Shown here: positions 1-9,382 of the stretch, piece by piece
Numbering within the stretch: the first letter of the stretch is position 1
How the letters are laid out: each line of letters opens with the position of its first letter
Origin: Bacteroidota bacterium
Lineage (GTDB): Bacteria > Bacteroidota > Bacteroidia > Flavobacteriales_F > PHOS-HE28
Reading direction: 5' to 3'
NCBI GenBank assembly: GCA_018267055.1
Contig: JAFDZF010000015.1
Coordinates: 1 to 62,520 of the forward strand
Length of the DNA: 62,520 nt
The notes under the pieces: generated by a model
Databases searched by the model: none
The model's input: only the letters and a program-made list of their open reading frames with translations
What the model was told of the DNA's origin: nothing
Translations under genes and position numbers: made by a program

Positions 1-1271
1 CGTGCGCCTTCAAGGACCGGGCGCCGTTCGATGGGGACGTGTTCGGCATCGCCTACCATGAGGGCCATCTCCTGGCCCTCGGCCGTACCGGGCTGGCTTC
101 CCTGGATCCGGCGGGCATGCGGCTGCTCGACCTGGGGGAGGAGCTGGGGCTGCAGGGCGTGGAGGCCGAGCTGAACACCGTGTGCACCGCCCGCAGCGCC
201 CTGTGGCTGGCCTGCGACCGGGGCCTCGTACGCCTGACGCCGCGGCCGGCCGTCCTGGACGGATCGGTGGCGGCCCATTTCACCGGCCTGTACTGGGGCG
301 ATCAGTCCCTGCCGCTGGACAGCGCGCTGGCATTGCGCCACGACCAGAACTTCCTCACGTTCCGCTTCGCTGCGCCGCACTATGCCGCGCCGGGGCAGGT
401 GCACTTCGCCTACCGCCTCATCGGCTTCGATCCCACGGTGCGCACCACGCGCGACCGTGAGGTCACCTGGTCGCGCCTGCCGCCGGGCGACTACCGCTTC
501 GAGGTGAAGGCCCTGCTCGGCAATGGCACGGCCTCCCTCGCGGACGACGACGGCCGGTGGGCCCGCTTCCCCTTCACCATCGCCGCGCCCTGGTGGCGGC
601 GCCCCTGGGCCATCGGCGGGGCCGTGCTGGCGCTCAGCGCGCTGTTCTTCCTGTTCATCCGCAACCGGGAGGAGCGCATGCGCTACCGCGACCGGGTGGA
701 GCAGGAGCGGACCCGGTTCCAGCTGGAGGCCCTGCGCAGCCAGGTGAACCCGCATTTCCTGTTCAACAGCTTCAACACGCTGATCGACCTCATCGAGCAG
801 GACCGCGACAAGGCCGTGGCCCACGTGGAGCACCTCAGCGATTTCTTCCGGGAGATCCTGGGCGTGCGCGACCGCACGTCGATCCCCTTGTCGGAGGAGC
901 TGCAGCTGGTGCGCACCTACTTCTACCTGGAGCAGCGGCGGTTCGGCGACCGGGTGGCCCTGCAGGTGGACGTGCCCGACGACCAGGCCGGCCTGCATGT
1001 GCCGCCGCTGGCCGTGCAGCTGCTGGTGGAGAACGCGCTGAAGCACAATGCGGCCACGGCCGAGGCGCCGCTGGTGGTGGAGGTGCGGGCGGGGGCGGGG
1101 GAGCTGGAGGTGGCCAACGTGCTCCGGCCCCGGACCGATGCACCGCGCAGCACCGGCTTCGGCATCGCGCACATCCGCCGGCACTACGCCGCGCTGACCG
1201 ACCGCCCCGTGACCGTGTCCGCCGAGGCGGGCCGGTTCGTCGTACGGATCCCGTTACTTCCCGCTCCATGA
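1..1271 (+). CDS. LytS-type sensor histidine kinase, 5' partial
   Basis: Membrane sensor kinase that would phosphorylate the LytTR regulator encoded next. The frame is open to the left edge of the window, so the start is outside; a GTG at 39 is only an internal candidate. Counting from that codon, residues about 110-182 look like a Y_Y_Y domain (the domain after sensor propellers), 191-208 form one membrane helix, and then comes the His_kinase domain with the motif NPHFLFN (phospho-acceptor His about residue 239). An HATPase N-box QLLVENALKHN follows near 325-335. The missing N-terminus probably carries the rest of a two-component-regulator propeller. The stop overlaps the regulator start (ATGA), indicating translational coupling. 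The family is clear; the signal sensed is unknown. Confidence 0.9.
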   Translation, partial: CAFKDRAPFDGDVFGIAYHEGHLLALGRTGLASLDPAGMRLLDLGEELGLQGVEAELNTVCTARSALWLACDRGLVRLTPRPAVLDGSVAAHFTGLYWGDQSLPLDSALALRHDQNFLTFRFAAPHYAAPGQVHFAYRLIGFDPTVRTTRDREVTWSRLPPGDYRFEVKALLGNGTASLADDDGRWARFPFTIAAPWWRRPWAIGGAVLALSALFFLFIRNREERMRYRDRVEQERTRFQLEALRSQVNPHFLFNSFNTLIDLIEQDRDKAVAHVEHLSDFFREILGVRDRTSIPLSEELQLVRTYFYLEQRRFGDRVALQVDVPDDQAGLHVPPLAVQLLVENALKHNAATAEAPLVVEVRAGAGELEVANVLRPRTDAPRSTGFGIAHIRRHYAALTDRPVTVSAEAGRFVVRIPLLPAP

Positions 1272-2026
1272 ACATACTGATCGTCGAGGATGAGGACGCC
1301 GCCTACAAGCGGATGGTGAAGCTCCTGGGGGAGCTGGACCCGCGCATCCGCATCGCCGGCCGCACGGACACGGTGACGGGGACGGTGGACTGGCTGGCCG
1401 CGAACGAGCCGCCCGACCTCGCCTTCTTCGATGTGCGCCTGGCGGACGGGGACAGCTTCGGGGTGTTCGAGCGCACGGAGGTGCCCTGCCCGGTGATCTT
1501 CACCACCGCCTACGACGCGCATGCGCTGCAGGCCTTCCGCGTGCAGGCGCTCGACTACCTGCTGAAGCCGGTGAAGAAGGCCGAGCTTGCGGAGGCCCTG
1601 GCCCGGTCGGAGCGCGTGCGGGCGGTGCGCGACCATGCCGCCCTGGCGAAGCCCGTGCCGGCCGCCGATGAGGCCCCCGTGGTGCCGGTCAAGCGCTTCC
1701 TCATCCGGTACGGCGACCATTTCAAGGTGGTGGAGCCGAACGACATCGCCTACATCCATTCGCAGGAGAAGAACACCTTCCTCCGTACCCGCGAGGGCCG
1801 CGACCTGCCGCTGGACGAAAGCCTGGACCGCCTGGAGCGCCAGCTCGACCCGGCGAAGTTCTTCCGCCTCAACCGGCAGGTGATCATCCACTTCCAGAGC
1901 ATCAAGGAGCTGCTGGCCTACAGCAAGAGCCGCGTGAAGGTGCTGATGGACCCGCCCTTCAGCGACGATGCGGTGGTGAGCAGCGAGCGCTCCGCCGAGT
2001 TCAAGCGCTGGCTTTCGGGCGGGTGA
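1268..2026 (+). CDS. LytTR-family response regulator
   Basis: A DNA-binding regulator of 252 residues and partner of the preceding kinase. The receiver domain has the acidic pocket near residues 7-9, phospho-acceptor Asp55 in FFDVRLADG, the conserved Thr in TTAYDAHAL and Lys in LLKPVKK. A LytTR DNA-binding domain fills residues about 145-250 (RFLIRYGDHFKVV, FFRLNRQ). The ATG at 1268 was chosen because it overlaps the kinase stop and gives the canonical MNILIVEDE beginning; the frame is open further upstream but that part is antisense-like noise. Targets cannot be read from the sequence. Confidence 0.93.
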   Translation: MNILIVEDEDAAYKRMVKLLGELDPRIRIAGRTDTVTGTVDWLAANEPPDLAFFDVRLADGDSFGVFERTEVPCPVIFTTAYDAHALQAFRVQALDYLLKPVKKAELAEALARSERVRAVRDHAALAKPVPAADEAPVVPVKRFLIRYGDHFKVVEPNDIAYIHSQEKNTFLRTREGRDLPLDESLDRLERQLDPAKFFRLNRQVIIHFQSIKELLAYSKSRVKVLMDPPFSDDAVVSSERSAEFKRWLSGG

Positions 2027-2118
2027 TCGCCGGCTTCGGGGCCCGGATCGCCGGTCCCGTCGGCCTGCACTTGGAACGGGAGGGGCACCGTTCTTGCTTC
2101 AGGGTAGGAAGACCTGCC

Positions 2119-2337
2119 ATGCGTACGAACCGCGAACCCGTCCCCGACCCGGCCCTCGCCATCGACCCGCGCGACCTGGCCCTGCTCCTGACCACCGAGC
2201 CCGGCGCCCTGCTGGGGCGCATCATGGCGCTGAACCGGGAGCCCCGCTACCACAACACCCTGGACGCCATCCGTCTGGCGATGCGCCTGATGGAGCTCCG
2301 CGCCCAGCAGCGCGGCCGCGACGACCGCCGTCCCTGA
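2119..2337 (+). CDS. small hypothetical protein (72 aa)
   Basis: A short ORF after the LytTR gene starting MRTNREPVPDP. It has no signal peptide or membrane segment. The last 40 residues are predicted helical and rich in Arg, Leu and Met. A longer start at 2023 would overlap the regulator and adds a non-protein-like N-terminus, so ATG 2119 is preferred. I do not recognise the family. It may be a real small protein or a chance ORF in GC-rich DNA. Confidence 0.4.
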   Translation: MRTNREPVPDPALAIDPRDLALLLTTEPGALLGRIMALNREPRYHNTLDAIRLAMRLMELRAQQRGRDDRRP

Positions 2338-2438
2338 GGCCCTGACCGGCCCGTCGCCCGCTTTGCCCGGTTCGTCGGGAAGGCGGCGGGAGGATCGCCG
2401 GGGCCGTCCCATCTTCGCATCACATCACCGCTACGGCC

Positions 2439-3197
2439 ATGCGCACCCTGAGCGAACGCACCGAACGTACCTTCACCTTCGGCGTCACGGCGCTCTTCGT
2501 CGCCGCGATCCTCCTCCTCCTGCTCCTGCCGTCGTGCAAGCATGAACCCCCGTTCGGTCCCGACCTGGGCGACCAGGGCGGCTCCGGCGGTCCCGGCCCG
2601 CAGCCCGAGCCGGAACCCGAGGACACCTGCGATCCCAACACGGTGTACTTCGAGCAGCAGATCCTGCCACTGCTCATCTCCAACTGCGCCGTGCCGGGCT
2701 GCCACGACCACGGTACGGACGACAACGATGGGATCCAGATCGTCAGCTACGGCTCCCTGATGCAGAGCGGCATCGTGCAGAACGGCGACCTCTGGGATGC
2801 GATCAACGACAACGACCCGGACGACCGGATGCCCCAGCCGCCGCAGAACCCGCTGACGCCCGAGCAGATCGCCCTCATCGGCCAATGGATCGAGCAAGGT
2901 GCGCAGAACAATTCCTGCGTGAGCGGTTGCGACACCACCAACGTGACCTATTCGGGCACCATCGTGCCGCTGGTCCAGAACCGCTGCCTGGGCTGCCACA
3001 GCGGCGGCTCCCCGCAGGGCGGCCTGAACTTCGGCTCGTGGGCGGTGCTGAACACCGTGGCCATGGACGGCCGGCTGGCCGGCGCCATCCAGCACCAGAG
3101 CCCCTATACCTCCATGCCGCCCTCGGGCCCCATGCTGCCCCAATGCCGCATCGACCAGGTGCTGGCCTGGATCCAGGACGGTGCCCCCAACAACTGA
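2439..3197 (+). CDS. lipoprotein with two haem-binding (planctomycete-type cytochrome c) motifs
   Basis: Predicted membrane-anchored c-type cytochrome-like lipoprotein of 252 residues. The N-terminus has a hydrophobic stretch ending in LLPSC (lipid-modified Cys33). A first haem motif is CAVPGCH (residues 83-89, CX4CH spacing); a second is CLGCH (183-187, classic CXXCH). Each is followed by a Pro-rich Met segment (MPQPP, SMPPSGPM) that could supply the distal ligand. The pattern matches the PSCyt1 (PF07635) type common in Bacteroidota. It is first of a same-strand cluster with another haem lipoprotein, an OB-fold protein, a YceI protein and a DUF5777 barrel. Redox partners are unknown. Confidence 0.8.
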   Translation: MRTLSERTERTFTFGVTALFVAAILLLLLLPSCKHEPPFGPDLGDQGGSGGPGPQPEPEPEDTCDPNTVYFEQQILPLLISNCAVPGCHDHGTDDNDGIQIVSYGSLMQSGIVQNGDLWDAINDNDPDDRMPQPPQNPLTPEQIALIGQWIEQGAQNNSCVSGCDTTNVTYSGTIVPLVQNRCLGCHSGGSPQGGLNFGSWAVLNTVAMDGRLAGAIQHQSPYTSMPPSGPMLPQCRIDQVLAWIQDGAPNN

Positions 3198-3206
3198 CCA
3201 TCGCGC

Positions 3207-3581
3207 ATGCATCCCGCCCCCGTCCTCCTCGGCCTTTGCGCGATCGTCCTGCTGCTCGCCTCCAGCGGCTGCTACTACGACGTGGAGTCGGAGCTCTATC
3301 CCGGCACCTCGTGCGACACCAGCGTGACCACCTATGCCGACGTGGTGCTGCCCATCATCCAGTCCAACTGCGCCATCCCCGGCTGCCACGTGCCCGGCGG
3401 CACCGGCACCGGTGATTTCACCACCTATGCCGGCCTGCGGACGCAGGTGGTGAGCCAGCGCTTGGTCCCCTCCGTCCAGCAGGCCTCCGGCGCCCTGCCC
3501 ATGCCGCCCACCGGCAAGCTCTCCGACTGCGACATCGCCAAGATCGTCCGGTGGGTGGACAACGGTGCCCAGAACAATTGA
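3207..3581 (+). CDS. small haem-binding lipoprotein (CX4CH)
   Basis: A 124-residue lipoprotein with signal peptide ending LASSGC (Cys22). It has a single haem-type motif CAIPGCH (residues 55-61) and a downstream LPMPP segment that could give the axial Met. It looks like a one-domain version of the preceding protein and starts 9 bp after its stop, so the two are probably co-transcribed. The four-residue spacing between the Cys pair is non-standard but recurs in both genes, arguing against a sequence error. Confidence 0.75.
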   Translation: MHPAPVLLGLCAIVLLLASSGCYYDVESELYPGTSCDTSVTTYADVVLPIIQSNCAIPGCHVPGGTGTGDFTTYAGLRTQVVSQRLVPSVQQASGALPMPPTGKLSDCDIAKIVRWVDNGAQNN

Positions 3582-3586
3582 TCCCC

Positions 3587-4012
3587 ATGCGTACCCGGAA
3601 CATCCTCCTGATCGTGCTGCTCCTGGCCGCCGTGGGCGCCTTCGTGGGCTACCGCCTGTACGAGGCCAAGACCCCGACGGCCTCCGAGCGCCCGGCCGAC
3701 CTGGCCGTGGACGCTAGGACGCTCTATGACGCCTTCGTGCAGGACGAGGCCGCGGCCGGTACGCGCTACAACGACAAGGTGGTGCAGGTGAGCGGCACCG
3801 TGCGCGACGTCACCACCGAGCCCGACGGCCGCACCAACGTGATGCTCGAGACCGGCGACGCCCTGGGCGCCGTGGTGTGCGAGTTCGCCCCGGGCCTGGC
3901 CGTCACCCTCCGAAAGAACGATCCCGCCAGCATCAAGGGCTTCTGCGCGGGATACAACATGGACGTGCTGCTGCAGCGGTGCTCCATGGCCGACCAGCCC
4001 GCTCATCCCTGA
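3587..4012 (+). CDS. OB-fold protein (tRNA_anti-like), membrane anchored
   Basis: A 141-residue protein with one N-terminal membrane helix (residues about 5-22) and an exported OB-fold-like domain resembling the tRNA_anti-like family (PF12869): KVVQVSGTVRDV, then a strand pattern through GAVVCEFAP. Two or three Cys lie in the C-terminal half. ATG 3587 is 5 bp after the previous stop and starts right at the signal anchor; the alternative GTG 3551 overlaps the neighbour. Proteins of this type commonly sit beside YceI and DUF5777 genes in Bacteroidota. The ligand is unknown. Confidence 0.65.
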   Translation: MRTRNILLIVLLLAAVGAFVGYRLYEAKTPTASERPADLAVDARTLYDAFVQDEAAAGTRYNDKVVQVSGTVRDVTTEPDGRTNVMLETGDALGAVVCEFAPGLAVTLRKNDPASIKGFCAGYNMDVLLQRCSMADQPAHP

Positions 4013-4026
4013 AACGAAACACGACC

Positions 4027-4584
4027 ATGAAGACCTTCCGTCGTTCCCTCGGCGCAGCCCTGCTGCTGCTGCCGGCCTTCACCTTCGCCCAGGACCGCTT
4101 CGCCGCCCGCAACGGGGAGATCTCCTTCTTCTCCAGCACGCCCATGGAGGACATCTCGGCGGTGAACCACAAGGTGACGAGTGTATATGAGCCTTCCACT
4201 CAGAAGATCGTGTTCACTGCTCTTATCAAGGCCTTCGAGTTCGAGAAGGCGCTGATGCAGGAGCATTTCAACGAGAACTACATGGAGAGCAGCACTTTCC
4301 CGAAAGCCACCTTCGAGGGCAAGGTGACGCCCGCTGCGGGCGATGACCTGAACAAGCCCGGCGCGCATGCGGTGACCGTGGAGGGCGATCTCACGATGCA
4401 TGGCGTCACCAAGCACGTGACCGAGAAGGGCACCATCACCGTGAACGCCGACGGCACCGTGAAGGCGGAGAGCGACTTCAGCGTGAAGCCCGAGGACTAC
4501 GGCATCAAGATCCCCGGCGTGGTGCGCGGCAAGATCGCCGAGCAGATCGCGGTGAAGGTGCGCATCCCCTACGCCAAGCTCTGA
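4027..4584 (+). CDS. YceI-family periplasmic lipid-binding-like protein
   Basis: A 185-residue exported protein with signal peptide MKTFRRSLGAALLLLPAFTFAQ. The mature part has YceI features: repeated beta strands, an HFNENYMESSTFPKATFEG segment, GDLTMHGVTKHV and a C-terminal DYGIKIPGVVRGKIAEQI. YceI proteins form a lipocalin-like beta barrel that holds isoprenoid-type lipids or quinones. It starts 14 bp after the OB-fold gene and ends 8 bp before the DUF5777 gene. Placement beside haem lipoproteins suggests an envelope redox or quinone role; that is inference. Confidence 0.85.
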   Translation: MKTFRRSLGAALLLLPAFTFAQDRFAARNGEISFFSSTPMEDISAVNHKVTSVYEPSTQKIVFTALIKAFEFEKALMQEHFNENYMESSTFPKATFEGKVTPAAGDDLNKPGAHAVTVEGDLTMHGVTKHVTEKGTITVNADGTVKAESDFSVKPEDYGIKIPGVVRGKIAEQIAVKVRIPYAKL

Positions 4585-4592
4585 TCCCGGCC

Positions 4593-5528
4593 ATGACCCG
4601 CCTGTTCCTCTCCCTCGCGCTGGCGAGCGCTACCCTGCCCGCGCTGGCCCAGGACGACCTCCTGAGCCTGTTGGGGGAGGACAGCACGGTGGAGTACACC
4701 AGTGCCAGCTTCAAGTCCACCCGCGTGATCAACAGCCACAGCCTGGAGAACGTGGCGCACGGGGTGCTGGACTTCCGCATCGGCCACCGCTTCGGCTTCG
4801 TCAACGGCGGCCTCAATGAGTTCTTCGGCCTGGACCAGGCCACCATCCGCCTGGGGCTGGACTACGGCATCACCGAGCAGCTGATGGTGGGCATCGGCCG
4901 CAGCAACTACCAGAAGACGGTGGACGGCTTCGTGAAGTACAAGCTGCTGCGCCAGTGCGATGCCGGCTGCTCGATGCCCCTGACGCTGGCGGTGGTGGCC
5001 TCCTCGTCGGTGACCACGCTGCCGGCCGACCAGGTGCCGTGGTACGGGGACGGCCGGGAGGACTTCTTCACCCACCGCCTGTCGTACAGCTTCCAGCTGA
5101 TCGTGGGGCGCAAGTTCAGCGAGCGCTTCACCTTGCAGGTGATGCCCGGCGTGGTGCACCGCAACCTGGTGGCCACCCCCGGCGACCGGAACGACCTGCT
5201 CAATGCGGGCGTCGCGGGGCGCATCAAGCTGACGAAGCGGGTCTCGCTGAACGGCGAGTACTTCTACGTGCTGCCCGACCAGGGCCCGCGCGAGGCCTTC
5301 ACCAACTCGCTCTCCATGGGCTTCGACATCGAGACGGGCGGGCATGTGTTCCAGCTGCACTTCACCAACAGCACCGGCATGTTCGAGCGGGGCTTCATCA
5401 CCGAGACGGTGGGGAAGTGGGACAAGGGCGACATCCACTTCGGCTTCAACATCTCGCGGGTGTTCACCCTGTACGACCCGAAGGCCAAGGCCCGCGAGCG
5501 GATGGAGCAGCAGGGCGGCCGGTGGTGA
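4593..5528 (+). CDS. DUF5777-family outer-membrane beta-barrel protein
   Basis: A 311-residue exported protein with signal peptide ending LPALAQ. The mature sequence alternates short amphipathic strands and turns, with conserved-looking stretches such as VLDFRIGHRFGFVNGG, IRLGLDYGITEQLMVGIGRS and GGHVFQLHFTNSTGMFERGFI. These match what I recall of the DUF5777 barrel family that accompanies YceI and haem proteins in Bacteroidota. It is the last gene of the cluster and is followed within 25 bp by a strong terminator. Function is unknown. Confidence 0.75.
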   Translation: MTRLFLSLALASATLPALAQDDLLSLLGEDSTVEYTSASFKSTRVINSHSLENVAHGVLDFRIGHRFGFVNGGLNEFFGLDQATIRLGLDYGITEQLMVGIGRSNYQKTVDGFVKYKLLRQCDAGCSMPLTLAVVASSSVTTLPADQVPWYGDGREDFFTHRLSYSFQLIVGRKFSERFTLQVMPGVVHRNLVATPGDRNDLLNAGVAGRIKLTKRVSLNGEYFYVLPDQGPREAFTNSLSMGFDIETGGHVFQLHFTNSTGMFERGFITETVGKWDKGDIHFGFNISRVFTLYDPKAKARERMEQQGGRW

Positions 5529-5549
5529 ACGCGACCGATGCGCAAGCGA

Positions 5550-5576
5550 AAGGGCCCGGATACCGGGCCCTTTTTC
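5550..5576 (+). terminator. Rho-independent terminator after the cytochrome/YceI cluster
   Basis: A perfect 9-bp stem (AGGGCCCGG / CCGGGCCCT) with a three-base loop is followed by a run of five T. It lies 22 bp past the barrel gene stop and ends the plus-strand operon. The opposite-strand gene ends 20 bp further on, so it may work in both directions. Confidence 0.9.
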
Positions 5577-5595
5577 GTGTTCGGGGAGGAGGGGC

Positions 5596-5823
5596 TCAGT
5601 GCCCGTGGCCGTGGCTGGCGGCCTTCTTCGCGCCGGACCCGTCCACCAGCATGTAGCCCACGAAGAGCAGGACGAGCATCAGCACGAAGCCGATCAGGCC
5701 TTTCACGTTGTCAGCGGCACCGTCCTTGGTCACCGTGTTCTCCGTATCGAGCAGCGCCCATTGGAACGGGATGAGGAAGGCGAGGAACCAGCAGAGGAGG
5801 CCGATGATCTTCTTGGTGTTCAT
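5596..5823 (-). CDS. small two-helix membrane protein with His-rich tail
   Basis: A 75-residue protein starting MNTKKIIGLLCWF. It has two predicted membrane helices (about 5-23 and 45-63) separated by a short polar loop, and ends ASHGHGH, which could bind a metal or be incidental. ATG 5823 was chosen because it starts at the first helix; a longer in-frame start at 5844 would run into the probable promoter box at 5842-5848. I do not recognise the family. Confidence 0.65.
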   Translation of the reverse strand: MNTKKIIGLLCWFLAFLIPFQWALLDTENTVTKDGAADNVKGLIGFVLMLVLLFVGYMLVDGSGAKKAASHGHGH

Positions 5824-5841
5824 GCGTTCGGGGTTCGGCGG

Positions 5842-5848
5842 CAAAGTA
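5842..5848 (-). promoter_or_regulatory. possible -7 box (TACTTTG)
   Basis: On the minus strand TACTTTG lies 18 bp upstream of the start codon at 5823. It is close to the Bacteroidota -7 consensus TAnnTTTG but one base short, so support is moderate. Confidence 0.4.
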
Positions 5849-5866
5849 AGGAAGTCGTGCGGAAGG

Positions 5867-7156
<1,290 letters not shown>

Positions 7157-7273
7157 CGGTTCGCTGTGAAAAGGATGGGTCTCTTGGAACGGCCGCGAAT
7201 TTAACGCGTGCACCGCCTGAAAGTTCCCGGTGTTGCCGGTTTTTCGCGCATGCCGTGGAAGGCCGGCGAAAGC

Positions 7274-7301
7274 GAAGGGGCCGCCTGGCGGCGGCCCCTT
7301 C
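7274..7301 (-). terminator. probable terminator of the DUF1573 gene
   Basis: A perfect 12-bp inverted repeat (GAAGGGGCCGCC / GGCGGCCCCTTC) with a 4-base loop lies just past the stop of the minus-strand DUF1573 gene. The downstream T-run on that strand is short, so termination strength is uncertain. Confidence 0.6.
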
Positions 7302-7324
7302 GGACAGGTCGTTGGTGCGGGGGA

Positions 7325-7795
7325 CTAGCCGCCCGACTTCTCGGTGGGGGCCATCGGGCTCACCTCCTTCACCGGCGAGGTGGGGGTGGCGCTGGTGCTG
7401 CCCTTCACTTCGCCCTTGATGCGCACGATCTTCTCGGGCGCGTTGGTGGCGTTGCTGCTGATGGTCACCGTCTTGTTGATGGGGCCGACACGGTTGGAAT
7501 CGTACTTCACCGTCACGATCGTGCTCTTGCCGGGGGCCACGGGGGCCGTGTCGCACTTGGGCACCGTGCAGCCGCAGCTGCCTTTGCAGTTGCTGATGAT
7601 CAGGGGCTGGTCGCCCGTGTTGGTCACCTTGAACTCGCAGGTGCCGTTCGCGCCCTGGTCGATGACGCCGTAATCGTGCACTTCCTTGTCCACACTGATC
7701 ATGGGGCCGCTGCCGCCAACGGGCTTGGCGTTGTCTTGGGCCATGGCGCCAAGGAAGAGCGCGCTCAGGCCGAGGGTCGCGAGGAACTTCTTCAT
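7325..7795 (-). CDS. DUF1573 domain secreted protein
   Basis: A 156-residue exported protein with signal peptide MKKFLATLGLSALFLGAMAQ. One DUF1573 (ASH-like immunoglobulin-fold) domain covers residues about 33-130, with hallmark VHDYGVIDQG, FKVTNTGDQPLII and SCGCTVP followed by an APG turn. The tail is Ser/Pro/Thr-rich. This is a very common Bacteroidota envelope protein of unknown role. A perfect TACTTTTG box lies upstream and a hairpin downstream, so it is probably monocistronic. Confidence 0.85.
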   Translation of the reverse strand: MKKFLATLGLSALFLGAMAQDNAKPVGGSGPMISVDKEVHDYGVIDQGANGTCEFKVTNTGDQPLIISNCKGSCGCTVPKCDTAPVAPGKSTIVTVKYDSNRVGPINKTVTISSNATNAPEKIVRIKGEVKGSTSATPTSPVKEVSPMAPTEKSGG

Positions 7796-7829
7796 GGGGT
7801 CGGTTCGGTTTGCTGTCGTTGTTACGAAA

Positions 7830-7837
7830 CAAAAGTA
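7830..7837 (-). promoter_or_regulatory. -7 promoter box TACTTTTG
   Basis: A perfect match to TAnnTTTG on the minus strand, 34 bp upstream of the DUF1573 start. The flanking DNA is AT-richer than its surroundings, as expected of a promoter. Confidence 0.65.
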
Positions 7838-7934
7838 GCGGGGTGTTCCGGCCCCCCTGGCCGATTAACGAAACATTAACAGCGTCGGCGCGGGATGGCG
7901 GGCGTTCGTCCGCCGTGGCGCACCTTTGCGGCGC

Positions 7935-9335
7935 ATGGAGCGGACGGGGGGCTTGCGGTCGTGGTGGGCGCTGGTGCGGGAGGCCCTGCGAGGAGAGGAC
8001 CGGGACTTTACGGCCATCGGCCTGCGCCGGGCCATCGTGCTGCTGAGCATCCCCATGGTGATGGAGATGGCGATGGAATCGCTGTTCGCCCTGGTGGACG
8101 TGTATTTCGTGAGCAAGCTGGGCGTGGACGCCGTGGCCACCGTGGGGCTGACGGAGAGCGTGCTCACCATCGTGTACAGCATCGCCTGGGGCCTGGGCGC
8201 GGGCGTCACCGCGGTGGTGGCCCGCCGCATCGGGGAGAAGGACACCGAAGGCGCCAACGTCTCCGCCGTGCAGGGCATCCTCGTGGCGCTGGTGGCCGGC
8301 GTGGTCATCGCCATTCCTGGCGTGCTGCTGGCGCCGGACATCCTGCGCCTGATGGGCGCCTCGCCCCAGGTGATCGCCACGGGCACGCCGTTCACCCGGA
8401 TCATGTTCGGCAGCAATGTGATCATCCTGCTGCTGTTCGGCATCAACGCGATCTTCCGCGGGGCGGGCAGCGCGGCGCTGGCCATGCGCTCGCTCTGGCT
8501 GGCGAACGCGATCAACATCGTGCTGGACCCCCTGCTGATCTTCGGCCTGGGACCCTTCCCCGAGATGGGCGTCACCGGTGCCGCCGTGGCCACCACCGTG
8601 GGCCGCGGCTGCGGCGTGCTCTACCAGTGCTGGCACCTCTTCGACGGCAAGGGCCGCATCGCGCTGGCACGCAAGCATCTGCGCGTGGTGGGCGCCACCC
8701 TGCTCACCATCATCCGCCTGTCGGCGGGCGCCACGGGCCAGTTCGTGATCGCCTCGGCCAGCTGGGTCTTCATGGTGCGCATCGTGGCGGGCTTCGGCAG
8801 CGATGCCGTGGCGGGATACACCTTCGCTGTGCGGGTGATGATCTTCAGCCTGCTGCCGGCCTGGGGCATGGCCAATGCGGCCTCCACCCTGGTGGGGCAG
8901 AACCTGGGCGCCGGCCATCCCGACCGGGCGCAGCGCAGTGCCTGGCTCTGCGGCCACTACAACATGGTCTTCATGGTGCTGGTGGCGGTGCTCTTCTCGC
9001 TCTTCGCCCCCTGGATCATGGGCTTCTTCACCGCCGATCCCACGGTGGCCTCCTACGGCGTCCACGCGCTGCGCATCGTCTGCCTCGGCTATTTCTTCTA
9101 CGGCTACGGTATGGTGCTTGCGCAGGCGTTCAACGGCGCGGGCGACGCGCTGACGCCGGTATGGATGAACGTGATCTGCTTCTGGCTGCTGGAGATCCCC
9201 CTCGCCTGGGGATTGTCCAAGCTGTTCCAGGGACCGGACGGCGTCTTCGCGGCCATCGCCATCAGCGAAAGCGCCCTGGCCGTCCTGAGCGCGGTGCTCT
9301 TCCAGCGCGGCCGCTGGAAGCTCGCCCAGGTGTGA
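7935..9335 (+). CDS. MATE-family multidrug/Na+ efflux transporter
   Basis: A 466-residue inner-membrane exporter with about 12 predicted helices in two homologous halves. Family features include IPMVMEMAMESLFALVDVYFVSKLG at the first helices, GLGAGVTAVVARRIGEKD in the N-half and the equivalent ANAASTLVGQNLGAG in the C-half. It would use a cation gradient to expel organic cations or drugs. ATG 7935 is preferred; a TTG at 7926 is in frame but lies inside a promoter-like CACCTTTG, which sits only 6 bp from the ATG. Confidence 0.92.
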   Translation: MERTGGLRSWWALVREALRGEDRDFTAIGLRRAIVLLSIPMVMEMAMESLFALVDVYFVSKLGVDAVATVGLTESVLTIVYSIAWGLGAGVTAVVARRIGEKDTEGANVSAVQGILVALVAGVVIAIPGVLLAPDILRLMGASPQVIATGTPFTRIMFGSNVIILLLFGINAIFRGAGSAALAMRSLWLANAINIVLDPLLIFGLGPFPEMGVTGAAVATTVGRGCGVLYQCWHLFDGKGRIALARKHLRVVGATLLTIIRLSAGATGQFVIASASWVFMVRIVAGFGSDAVAGYTFAVRVMIFSLLPAWGMANAASTLVGQNLGAGHPDRAQRSAWLCGHYNMVFMVLVAVLFSLFAPWIMGFFTADPTVASYGVHALRIVCLGYFFYGYGMVLAQAFNGAGDALTPVWMNVICFWLLEIPLAWGLSKLFQGPDGVFAAIAISESALAVLSAVLFQRGRWKLAQV

Positions 9336-9382
9336 CCGCCCCGCCCGATACCGTCCCCTCCATGCCCCGATCCCTCCACACT

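Noticed and set aside
7157-9065. Long minus-strand frame that would extend across the DUF1573 and MATE region
   Set aside because: Out of frame with the real DUF1573 gene and antisense to MATE; no protein-like content.
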